DNA from: Desulfofustis sp.
Lineage (GTDB): Bacteria; Desulfobacterota; Desulfobulbia; Desulfobulbales; Desulfocapsaceae
Direction of reading: 5' to 3'
Length of the DNA stretch: 12,838 bases
Assembly (NCBI GenBank): GCA_029287755.1
Contig: JARFQM010000104.1
Coordinates: forward strand, 1-12,838
The notes under the pieces are model-generated. The model ran no database searches. It was not told the DNA's origin and worked only from the letters and a program-made list of their open reading frames with translations. Shown in pieces: positions 1 to 6,229 of the stretch (position 1 is its first letter; each line of letters opens with the position of its first letter). A program made the position numbers and the translations under genes.

Positions 1-142
1 TTCCACCCATCATCTGGCCCAGACCGCCGAGCAGGTCTTCCAGGCCGCCACGACCACCGAGCGCGTGTTTCATCCGTGTCCCGCCGGACTGCGCCATCCC
101 TTGCTGCATCATCGTTCCCAGTATATCCATAAATCCAGCCAT
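1..142 (-). CDS. DUF533/TerB-like protein, N-terminal part (runs off left edge)
   Basis: Only the first 47 codons are present; the rest lies beyond the left edge. The start is secure: ATG at 142 is preceded by a strong Shine-Dalgarno (AGGAGGT, about 6 nt upstream). The visible protein starts MAGFMDILGTMMQQGM and continues into a Gly/Leu/Met-rich stretch (ALGGRGGLEDLLGGLGQ). That composition is typical of the N-terminal linker of DUF533 proteins (YebE-like), whose C-terminal half is a TerB-like helical domain; that diagnostic half cannot be seen here. It is the last visible gene of the minus-strand operon, 68 nt after the coiled-coil gene and behind a stem-loop, so its expression may be set separately. 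DUF533 function is unknown; TerB-like domains are associated with metal and stress responses at the membrane. The assignment rests on composition and context. Confidence 0.6.
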   Translation of the reverse strand, partial: MAGFMDILGTMMQQGMAQSGGTRMKHALGGRGGLEDLLGGLGQMMGG

Positions 143-172
143 AATTGACCTCCTGTGTAGTATTTAGAAATT

Positions 173-213
173 CGATCAGAACAAAAAGGACGTATCAGGG
201 TTTGTTCCGATCA
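173..213 (-). other. Intercistronic stem-loop at the stop codon of the coiled-coil gene
   Basis: On the minus-strand RNA, GATCGGAACAAA (212 down to 201) pairs with TTTGTTCTGATC (185 down to 174). The result is a continuous 12-bp stem with one G-U pair and a 15-nt loop; one further U-G pair is possible at 213/173. The 5' arm contains the TGA stop of the upstream gene. The stem is followed by AATTTCTAAAT rather than a clean U-run, so it is a poor intrinsic terminator. A role as a stability, processing or attenuation element between the last two cistrons is more likely (inference). On the plus strand the wobble becomes an A-C mismatch, which favours minus-strand function. Confidence 0.6.
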
Positions 214-1662
214 GAAGCCCCCGCCAGTCCTGAAACCACCGCCGGACCTTCCGGCAGGGACGCGGAAACCACCTCTGCCGCCCCCGAAACCGCCGCCAGA
301 AGGTTTGGGAAAGCGCATCGGGCTGCCCCAGGTTGACCCCCGGCCAAAACCGCCTGAGCCGAAATCCGGGTTGGCACGGTGGCGCTGCTGGCGGCGTTGC
401 TGCTCGAGAACCCTCCAGAAGGCGTCCCTGGTCATCATACCGTTGAAAAGATTGCCGAGGGTGGCCAGAATCAGCGCAGAATCGGAGAACCCCGTACCAG
501 CACTGTCATAGCGCCTGCGTTTGAAGTCCGCCCGGAGATTCTCGAGTTCGTCAAGTCGTTTCTGCTGTCCTGCCAGCATCTTTTTGAACTCGGCTATGCC
601 GGTCTCCAGTTCATCCTCTTTCTCTTCCAGCTCCAGCAGACGGTTGACGGCCAGGTCGTCTTCGGGAAATGGGGTTGCCAGGGCCCAGCGTCTCAACTCC
701 TGCAGGCTGTCACGGTTCAACTCACCCGCCAGGTAATCGATAGCCTCCTGGTAATCCTGGTCGTTGCCGGTGGCGTAGGTCGCTAATTCCTGTTCAAGCG
801 CCCGTTGTTCGGCGACAACCTGCTCGATCTGCGCATCGATCTCGTCCAAATCAGCCTCCTGCCGTTTGAATTCATCGTCGAGCTTGATGATGCCGTCCGC
901 CTCACGCGCTGCATGGTCAAGTGCCTCGAGACTCCGGTGTTCTTCTTTCGCCTGCTCATCTATGCGCTCAGCATGCTCCCGCAACCTGAGCGGGATCTCC
1001 TGCAACTTGCTGAAGTTGATTCGCGCTTCGGAGTAGCGAATCAAGGCTGCGACCTTGCCGTCAAGCCAACGGGTGAGGCCCCAGCCCCGATAGGCTGTCG
1101 TTCCGTATCCCCGGTTCCAGAGATACATAAACAAAGAATCGTTGCGGTACGAGCTGCCCTTGATCTCCAGCTCCTCTTCCCAGCGGCTGGCTTTGCTTTG
1201 GGCGTGCTGCAGGGTTCGCTCGAGGTCCTGCACTGCCTGCAGCTGTCTCTGGTATTCCGGTTCCTGCTGCAGCCGTTCTTGGGTTTTCTTTTCGGCCTCG
1301 TCAATGGCGCGGGCCGCATCTTCGACCAGGGCAGCCTGCTCCTCTCGTCGCCTGTCCAGGTCGTGACGCCGCTGCTCCAGGGCTTTTACATCATTCTGCA
1401 GGCGGCTCAGGCGACCCTTTCGCCTGGCCAACAGCTCTTTGACTGTGCGGTCGGTTTCAGATGCGGACGGGACGGTGATGTCGCCGGTCAACACCTCCAG
1501 CCGCAGCCGACCCAACTCGCGGAATTGCTCGATTTCTTCCTGCTGCAGTTTAAGTTTCTGGGTGGCGTATCCGGCAATCCGTTCTTCGGTCTCGGCTATC
1601 TGGCCCCTCAGTTGCTGCAGGGTTGAATCGATGGAGGCCAGTGTCTGTCGTCCGCTCATCAT
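211..1662 (-). CDS. Coiled-coil protein with Gly/Phe-rich tail, third gene of the TelA-like/DUF6384 operon
   Basis: I do not recognise a named family. From ATG 1662 the protein is 483 residues. Residues about 10-165 are strongly heptad-like, rich in Glu, Gln, Arg and Leu. A non-coil segment at about 168-205 (YRNDSLFMYLWNRGYG, then GWGLTRWLDGK) is rich in aromatics and is probably the conserved core. More coiled coil follows at 215-290 and 340-385. A short apolar stretch (ALILATLGNLFNGMM, about 396-410) precedes a tail from about 433 rich in GGF/GGGF. There is no signal peptide and no clear membrane helix, so it is probably cytoplasmic or peripheral. Start choice: GGAG at 1674-1671 sits 8 nt before ATG 1662 (a second ATG is at 1659). 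The in-frame GTG at 1671 overlaps that ribosome binding site and is unlikely. It lies 22 nt after the DUF6384 gene. A scaffolding or filament role is inference only. Confidence 0.85.
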   Translation of the reverse strand: MMSGRQTLASIDSTLQQLRGQIAETEERIAGYATQKLKLQQEEIEQFRELGRLRLEVLTGDITVPSASETDRTVKELLARRKGRLSRLQNDVKALEQRRHDLDRRREEQAALVEDAARAIDEAEKKTQERLQQEPEYQRQLQAVQDLERTLQHAQSKASRWEEELEIKGSSYRNDSLFMYLWNRGYGTTAYRGWGLTRWLDGKVAALIRYSEARINFSKLQEIPLRLREHAERIDEQAKEEHRSLEALDHAAREADGIIKLDDEFKRQEADLDEIDAQIEQVVAEQRALEQELATYATGNDQDYQEAIDYLAGELNRDSLQELRRWALATPFPEDDLAVNRLLELEEKEDELETGIAEFKKMLAGQQKRLDELENLRADFKRRRYDSAGTGFSDSALILATLGNLFNGMMTRDAFWRVLEQQRRQQRHRANPDFGSGGFGRGSTWGSPMRFPKPSGGGFGGGRGGFRVPAGRSGGGFRTGGGF

Positions 1663-1684
1663 GGTATGCACTCCATCAGATAAT

Positions 1685-2593
1685 TTACCAGGAAGTGATG
1701 AATCCGCCGGAGGTCGGTATCAGATACTCCGGCGCCAGGTATCCCTTTTTCTTGCGGCCAAACACGTTGTTTTGAATGATACCGTCATCCTGCTTGTCGG
1801 CTGCGATTTTTTGAAAGGTCGTTTCGTCGACGCGCACGCCCCAGGCTGACACTGTCTCCATCTTGCCGGTCTCCTCGTTGGCAATCGATACCTGCTGGAC
1901 AGTACCGGAGTCATCGATTGCTTCGACGATGATGTAATAGTTTCGAGCCGAGGTGTTGATGTCCGGGATACGCCAGACCCCCGAACGTTCCCCGGGGCGC
2001 GAGACGATTTGCATGGTGTATTCCTGATCGAGTTTCCGCTCGAGCTCCTCCATGGCGGCCAAGGCCTGCTGCATATCCTCAGTATCGCCCGACTTACGTG
2101 AGGCTTCGGCCTGGGCAAAAAGCGTTTCCACGGCCTTAGTCCCGGCCTCGGATTCAGCCTTGTCGAGGAGAAGTTCATACCTGCTCTGTATCTTCTCAGG
2201 CAGGGCTTCTTGTGGTTTGACTACCAAGAGCTGATAGGCAATGATCGCCACCAGAAAGAGTACTGCAAGACCGCCTGCCCATGGCAGCCAACGGCCTCGG
2301 CTGGCATAGATATGGGCCATCCGCACACCGAATCCGGAGGGCGGTGGACGGTAGCTGAAGCGATCCTCCTGCAGCGCCTTGACTCCTTCCTCGATGACAT
2401 GGTCAGGGACATCGATACCCTGGGCTTTGTAGATGCGCTGGAGTTTCTCTTTGAATTCCCGGTCCCGGGCGTCGGAGTCCAGTGCGCGCGCCACCACCTT
2501 TTCTTGATGGCGCAGGGTATCGACCACATCCATGGCCAACATAACCTCGTCCAGCGGTTGCCGGCTCTCTACTGGTGCGCTTTCCGCGTTCAT
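1685..2593 (-). CDS. DUF6384-type single-pass membrane protein
   Basis: 302 residues. The N-terminus (PLDEVMLAMDVVDTLRH) matches my memory of the DUF6384 family, whose function is unknown. Residues 1-95 are predicted cytoplasmic and helical, with acidic and basic clusters and a basic stretch just before the membrane. One transmembrane helix spans about 103-125 (LAVLFLVAIIAYQLLVV). A helical segment at 130-190 leads to a beta-rich C-terminal domain (195-302) containing VWRIPDINTS, YYIIVEAID and, near the end, FGRKKKGYLAPEYLIP. The positive-inside rule suggests N-in topology, with the C-terminal domain in the periplasm (inference). The gene starts inside the stop of the TelA-like gene (ATGA at 2593-2590), a sign of translational coupling and of proteins made in matched amounts. 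It is plausibly the membrane anchor of the operon's product complex. Confidence 0.85.
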   Translation of the reverse strand: MNAESAPVESRQPLDEVMLAMDVVDTLRHQEKVVARALDSDARDREFKEKLQRIYKAQGIDVPDHVIEEGVKALQEDRFSYRPPPSGFGVRMAHIYASRGRWLPWAGGLAVLFLVAIIAYQLLVVKPQEALPEKIQSRYELLLDKAESEAGTKAVETLFAQAEASRKSGDTEDMQQALAAMEELERKLDQEYTMQIVSRPGERSGVWRIPDINTSARNYYIIVEAIDDSGTVQQVSIANEETGKMETVSAWGVRVDETTFQKIAADKQDDGIIQNNVFGRKKKGYLAPEYLIPTSGGFITSW

Positions 2594-3765
2594 TTTATCT
2601 CAGCTGCCAGCGCTTCGCCGCTTTCGGCGAGCCGGGCCAGCCGTCGTTTTCCATCCTCGACTGCTTCTCGAATCTCGTTCGCATTGTTGGTGCTCTGGAT
2701 CCGCATCTCGTCTATGATCTCCCGAGACTTCACCTGAAAGTTGACCACAGAATCGACCAATTTCTTCACGGCGTCCGCCCTGATGGTCGGGCCATAGCCG
2801 GCCCTGACCGCAGCCTCCTGTATTTCCCCCCCTACCTCGGCGAGCACTTCGAGGGACTGGCTCACTCCCTCCTTCATCGCCTCGACGGTCTGGGTACTCT
2901 CGTGCAGACCGAACATGCCCGTAAACGACGCAGTCAGCGCGGTCAGCACGGTCTCATTGGTGGAGAAGAAGGTAACCGCCTGGGAGTAGACCCGTTCTTT
3001 CACGTTGGTGGTCTGCAGCAGACGGGTCATAACAACCTCTGAGGTGTTGTAGCTGATTGTCAGGTTATCGGACAGATCCTTGGCCAGCTGATATTTCTTC
3101 TCAGTGGTTTGCAGGGCTCGAACCGCTTCATCGCGGGCCATTTCCAGGCGGGCTCGTTCTGCCATGTCCTCGCCTTGAAAAACCTCAACCGCTTGCATGG
3201 CTTCCTGCACTTCAGCCTGAGCCTCTTTGAGCAGTGCTTCCGCCTTCTTGAGCAGCTCAAGGGCCTCAATTTCTGATTCTTTTAAAGCTCCGCGAAAATC
3301 CTGATAGGCATCGAGGATCGCCTGTTCGCGCTGGATCTGCTCCTGGGTGGCATCCGTCACTTCTAGGTAGGTGTCCTTGATTGTGGCGAAGCGATCGGCG
3401 ATATCGCCGCGGGTTGCCTTCATCCACATATTGGAAATTCGCTCGAACGTTGAGAGTTTACCGTCATCAAGCTGGTCGACCATGTTTTTTGCGTCATCAC
3501 GGATTGAATTGAAGGCGTTGGTGATGTCTTCATAGCGGTCGCTGATGTCCATGGCCTGGACCTGTTCCCGTACCACGTCATTGAAGAACGAGGCCTGGCT
3601 CAGGGTGCGGCTGATGGCGATAACGCGCTCTTCGTCGATGCCGGTCAGTTGGTTGAGCAAGGCGACCATTGGATCTGTGCGGCCGGACCCGGGTTCGGGG
3701 AGCAGGCCAAGATCTCTCACTTTATCCATGGCTCTATCCAGATACTGCATGGGACTTGTCGACAT
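2590..3765 (-). CDS. TelA-like helical protein, first gene of the operon
   Basis: 391 residues, almost entirely helical, with no signal peptide or membrane helix. The middle (about 140-235) is a long coiled coil rich in Glu, Ala and Lys. The C-terminal third (about 245-385) contains TNVKERVYSQAVTFFSTNET and, later, VVNFQVKSREIIDEMRIQST. Its layout resembles the end of TelA/toxic-anion-resistance proteins, where an amphipathic helix pair is followed by a 'lI.tI.e...iq.eg...R' pattern. I infer a distant TelA relationship; related proteins are sometimes loosely labelled 'cell surface protein', which this sequence does not support because no export signal is visible. The start ATG at 3765 has a good Shine-Dalgarno (GGGAGGT, 5 nt spacing). 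It overlaps the DUF6384 gene by ATGA. I found no convincing promoter directly upstream. The molecular role is unknown; TelA proteins are linked to resistance to tellurite and other stresses by an unclear mechanism. Confidence 0.8.
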   Translation of the reverse strand: MSTSPMQYLDRAMDKVRDLGLLPEPGSGRTDPMVALLNQLTGIDEERVIAISRTLSQASFFNDVVREQVQAMDISDRYEDITNAFNSIRDDAKNMVDQLDDGKLSTFERISNMWMKATRGDIADRFATIKDTYLEVTDATQEQIQREQAILDAYQDFRGALKESEIEALELLKKAEALLKEAQAEVQEAMQAVEVFQGEDMAERARLEMARDEAVRALQTTEKKYQLAKDLSDNLTISYNTSEVVMTRLLQTTNVKERVYSQAVTFFSTNETVLTALTASFTGMFGLHESTQTVEAMKEGVSQSLEVLAEVGGEIQEAAVRAGYGPTIRADAVKKLVDSVVNFQVKSREIIDEMRIQSTNNANEIREAVEDGKRRLARLAESGEALAAEIK

Positions 3766-4081
3766 AGTTACCTCCCTATGGCGTCATGTGCTGCCGACGC
3801 GGTTGTGGTTGCTCGTGCACCTGTCAGAAAAACGAGGCAGGGACTGCGATTGCAATGAATCTTTGTGATCTGCGTGAGTTAAATTGTCTCTTTGATATGG
3901 AGGCCGGCCGGGCGTCCTGCCTCAATCCAGCCGGCTTGAAATAGCGCATATCGTTTTGGCTACGTCTCTAACTCTAGGTAGTAACGCACGAGCGAAAAAT
4001 CAATGCGCTGAACTGCATTTTTGTCCGCCTTTGTCGGTTCCGGTTGGTTGATCTTCTTTAGGCGATCAGGGCGCTAATCTT
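3766..4081. other. Gene-free stretch between the operon and the lipoprotein gene
   Basis: This 316-nt stretch carries no open frame with a plausible start. It must contain the promoter of the minus-strand operon and the 3' end of the lipoprotein transcript. I could not find a -35/-10 pair better than half-matching on the minus strand. One GC-rich hairpin stands out (3901-3937, listed separately). A weak 5-bp stem (AATGC/GCATT, about 4000-4019) followed by a short T-run on the minus strand could be a poor terminator for the lipoprotein gene. Nothing else is supported. Confidence 0.5.
3901..3937. other. GC-rich hairpin in the operon's upstream region
   Basis: GCCGGC at 3903-3908 pairs with GCCGGC at 3930-3935. 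Flanking A-T and G-T pairs extend the stem outward, and after one mismatch a GG/CC extension continues inward. The loop is about 14 nt. No T-run follows on either strand, so it is not a standard terminator. It lies about 135-170 nt upstream of the TelA-like start and could be a leader structure if transcription starts above it. Function is not supported beyond the fold. Confidence 0.35.
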
Positions 4082-4567
4082 CTAAAATCTTCTTCTCTGG
4101 GACCCCGCCCTGTTTTTCGGAGGATGGGGGATGATCACGTTATTGCCTGGAAATTCAAAGATTCCCCAGTCCTTCTTGGAGTACCAGTCACCGACCACCT
4201 GCCCCTGATCATCGAGGATATAGGCTCCCATGAACCTGCCCATATATCTGCTGGAAAACCCCTCATCGGTGCTTTGCCGGTCGCCCCATTTGACCCAGTA
4301 TGCCAGCTGCTCTTTGTCTAAATCCACCTGGTGCCAGAATTTGGACTGCACCGTGAGCTTCTTGTCGATACCCATAATGGCATTGGGGTTCAGCTCGGTG
4401 CCCGACCAGTAGTAATTGTAATTGGGGTCGATCGTCAGGGCACGATATTTTCTGGTGACATCGCCGCTCTCTCGAATAGTCCCCGCGTTCTGAATGGCCG
4501 TGGCGGTACAATTGCTCAACAGAACTGCCAGGGCCAGGAAAATAAGTTGGTGCCGAATTCTTGCCAT
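4082..4567 (-). CDS. Small putative lipoprotein of unknown function
   Basis: 161 residues from ATG 4567, chosen because GGAGG at 4577-4573 lies 5 nt upstream; the in-frame TTG at 4582 would sit upstream of that site and is rejected. The N-terminus has a basic start (MARIRHQ), a hydrophobic core (LIFLALAVLL) and then SNCTATA, which looks like a lipobox with Cys at about 20. Asn at -1 is not canonical, so lipidation is likely but not certain. The mature part is rich in Tyr and Trp (NYNYYWSGTELNPNAIMGID, FWHQVDLDKEQLAYWVKWGD) and ends in a basic tail (SQRRRF). I do not recognise a domain. It is monocistronic, with its own promoter 30-58 nt upstream, and divergent from the MFS gene. An envelope location is inferred from the signal sequence only. 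Confidence 0.75.
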   Translation of the reverse strand: MARIRHQLIFLALAVLLSNCTATAIQNAGTIRESGDVTRKYRALTIDPNYNYYWSGTELNPNAIMGIDKKLTVQSKFWHQVDLDKEQLAYWVKWGDRQSTDEGFSSRYMGRFMGAYILDDQGQVVGDWYSKKDWGIFEFPGNNVIIPHPPKNRAGSQRRRF

Positions 4568-4596
4568 CTGTGCCTCCGTCAATGAGATTTAGTTCT

Positions 4597-4625
4597 ATGC
4601 TATGCATCCGCCGCAGCTGCGTCAA
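4597..4625 (-). promoter_or_regulatory. Sigma70-like promoter for the lipoprotein gene
   Basis: On the minus strand TTGACG (4625-4620, 5/6 to consensus) is separated by 17 nt from TAGCAT (4602-4597, 4/6). This predicts a start near 4590 and a leader of about 23 nt that contains the GGAGG site. The -35 lies next to the intergenic repeat copy at 4632-4680. Prediction from sequence only. Confidence 0.5.
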
Positions 4626-4631
4626 CAGCGT

Positions 4632-4680
4632 CCGCCGGCCCCTCGCTCGCGCCTTGCCTGACTGGGTGCCTTGAACTCGT
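4632..4680. repeat. Intergenic dispersed repeat, copy 1
   Basis: This 49-nt stretch matches 12600-12648 in the same orientation at 43 of 49 positions without gaps, including the shared cores CCTCGCTCGCGCC and GCCTTGAAC. Both copies are intergenic and neither overlaps a believable coding frame. The 6 differences are mostly transitions. It is likely one member of a dispersed family in this genome, perhaps REP-like, but the pairing capacity seen around copy 2 is weaker here. Orientation is arbitrary. Confidence 0.7.
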
Positions 4681-4739
4681 GTCGTCATGTTTAGTTTTTG
4701 CGGCACCGTTCGTTTCAATGTGTCTTCTTCTCCGTCACA

Positions 4740-4748
4740 TGCTATAAA
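4740..4748 (+). promoter_or_regulatory. Extended -10 promoter element for the MFS gene
   Basis: TGCTATAAA is an extended -10 (TG-n-TATAAA). No good -35 is present at the right distance, as is usual for extended -10 promoters. A start near 4755 would give a leader of about 47 nt before ATG 4802. The surrounding sequence is locally AT-rich. Prediction only. Confidence 0.4.
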
Positions 4749-4801
4749 ATTGAGAAGACCAGAATGTTTAAATCACTACTGGCAGGCAGGGCACACCATA
4801 G

Positions 4802-6223
4802 ATGGAGCACCAGCAGATGAACGGGGAGCAGCCCCTGAGAAAATACCAGACACTCCTGCTGGTGGGGGCCGGGGTCTTCCTGTCGACCATGGATTCGAGC
4901 ATGGTCAATGTCGCCCTGCCGTTCATCATGAAGAGCTTTGGCGCGCCGCTGCGCTCCATTCAATGGGTGGTCCTGATCTATCTGCTGTCGATCACGGTTA
5001 CCCTGCTTTTCTGGGGAATCGTCGCCGACCGTTTTGGCAGGTTTAACACCTATCTCTTCGGCATTTTAATATTTCTTTCAGCGTCGGTTGGGTGTGCCCT
5101 GGCGCCGACCCTGACGACTCTGATCGTCCTCAGGTTTATCGAGGGGCTCGGGGCGGCGATGCTGATGGCGGCCGGTCCCGCCATTATCCGCGATGTGTTT
5201 CCCCAGCATGAAATCGGCAGGGGACTGGGGCTGGTGGGCATTGCCACCTCGGCCGGCCTGATGAGCGGGCCGGTGGTCGGCGGTATCCTTATCAGCGTGT
5301 TTTCCTGGCGGGCGATGTTTTTGGCCTGTATCCCGGTCGGCGTCCTTATGATGGCAGGCAGTGTGTGGGTGATACGAAACGGCCGCAGTGCTTCCGTGTC
5401 TGCGTCCGAGCCGACCTTCGACTGGAGAGGCGCCTTACTCTGGGCCTTGCTGATCGCCTCGCTGGTTCTCTATGCGCATTTTCTGCCGAGGCTGGACCTC
5501 GTCTGGAAAATGGCTGGCGGTGGTGGGCTGGCGCTGCTTGGCTTTCTTTTTTACTTATCTGAAACCACAAGAAAATCCAATATCCTGCCCCTGCATCTCT
5601 TTCCCAAAAGTTATTATCATATCGGCCTGATTACCGCCTCTCTGTCCTTTGCGGTGCTCTTCGGAGTGCTCATTCTGATGCCCTTCTACCTGACTCATAT
5701 CAAGGGGTTGGCGGCCAATCTGGTTGGTTTAGTGATGATGGCGGTGCCGCTGACTCTGTTTGTAGTCTCACCCACCGCGGGAATGCTCTACGATCGTATC
5801 GGCAGTCGTTTCCTGACCACTCTTGGTCTCTCTGTCAGCACCCTGGCGCTGCTGCTGCTCTCAGCCATTGATCAGACCACCGGGCTGCTGCCGATTTTCA
5901 TCGCCCTGGCAATGCTCGGTATGGGGCAGTCGATGTTTCTGGCGCCAAACACGGCTTCGCTGCTGTCGCGTATCCCGGAGGTGGATGCGGGCGTCACCTC
6001 CGGTCTGCTGGCCACTTCGAGAAATCTCGGCATGCTGGCCGGCGCGGCCTTCGGGTCGATGATCTTTGCGGCCTGGTTCGGTTATTTTTCCGCCGGTGAA
6101 GAGTTGAGCAGCTTCCGCCCAGACCTTAGCGGCCCATTCATCTCGTCGCTGCGCGGGACGCTGCTCTGCACCGCGGCGCTTTCGGCGCTCAATGTGCTTA
6201 TCAGCTGGCAGCGCGAGGGCTGA
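4802..6223 (+). CDS. MFS exporter, DHA2 (EmrB/QacA-like) drug:H+ antiporter family
   Basis: 473 residues, predicted polytopic inner-membrane protein with about 14 helices, as in the DHA2 family. Helix 1 carries STMDSSMVNVALPFI, a variant of the DHA2 motif 'LDxTIVNVALP' with the membrane Asp at 31. Loop 2-3 has motif A (GIVADRFGR, 72-80). Helix 5 has antiporter motif C (GLMSGPVVGGIL, 152-163), followed by SWRAMF. A motif-A echo in the second half (GMLYDRIGSR) fits an internal duplication. It probably exports amphipathic compounds in exchange for protons; the substrate cannot be told. No membrane-fusion or outer-membrane partner and no TetR/MarR regulator is adjacent. Start uncertain: ATG 4802 has only a weak GCAGGCAGGG upstream, while ATG 4817 has GGAG 9 nt before it. 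The 3' end lies 6 nt from the convergent kinase gene. Confidence 0.9.
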   Translation: MEHQQMNGEQPLRKYQTLLLVGAGVFLSTMDSSMVNVALPFIMKSFGAPLRSIQWVVLIYLLSITVTLLFWGIVADRFGRFNTYLFGILIFLSASVGCALAPTLTTLIVLRFIEGLGAAMLMAAGPAIIRDVFPQHEIGRGLGLVGIATSAGLMSGPVVGGILISVFSWRAMFLACIPVGVLMMAGSVWVIRNGRSASVSASEPTFDWRGALLWALLIASLVLYAHFLPRLDLVWKMAGGGGLALLGFLFYLSETTRKSNILPLHLFPKSYYHIGLITASLSFAVLFGVLILMPFYLTHIKGLAANLVGLVMMAVPLTLFVVSPTAGMLYDRIGSRFLTTLGLSVSTLALLLLSAIDQTTGLLPIFIALAMLGMGQSMFLAPNTASLLSRIPEVDAGVTSGLLATSRNLGMLAGAAFGSMIFAAWFGYFSAGEELSSFRPDLSGPFISSLRGTLLCTAALSALNVLISWQREG

Positions 6224-6229
6224 TGGGAA

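Noticed and set aside
805..1626. Plus-strand frame of 273 codons opposite the coiled-coil gene
   Set aside because: It is a shadow of the coiled-coil gene's codon pattern. The minus-strand gene has operon context and a ribosome binding site.
3990..4024. Intrinsic terminator for the lipoprotein gene
   Set aside because: The stem is only 5 AT-rich base pairs and the T-run is offset, so it is not better than chance.
4263..4718. Minus-strand frame (151 codons) overlapping the lipoprotein gene and repeat copy 1
   Set aside because: It overlaps a gene with a signal sequence, promoter and Shine-Dalgarno; its own start has none.
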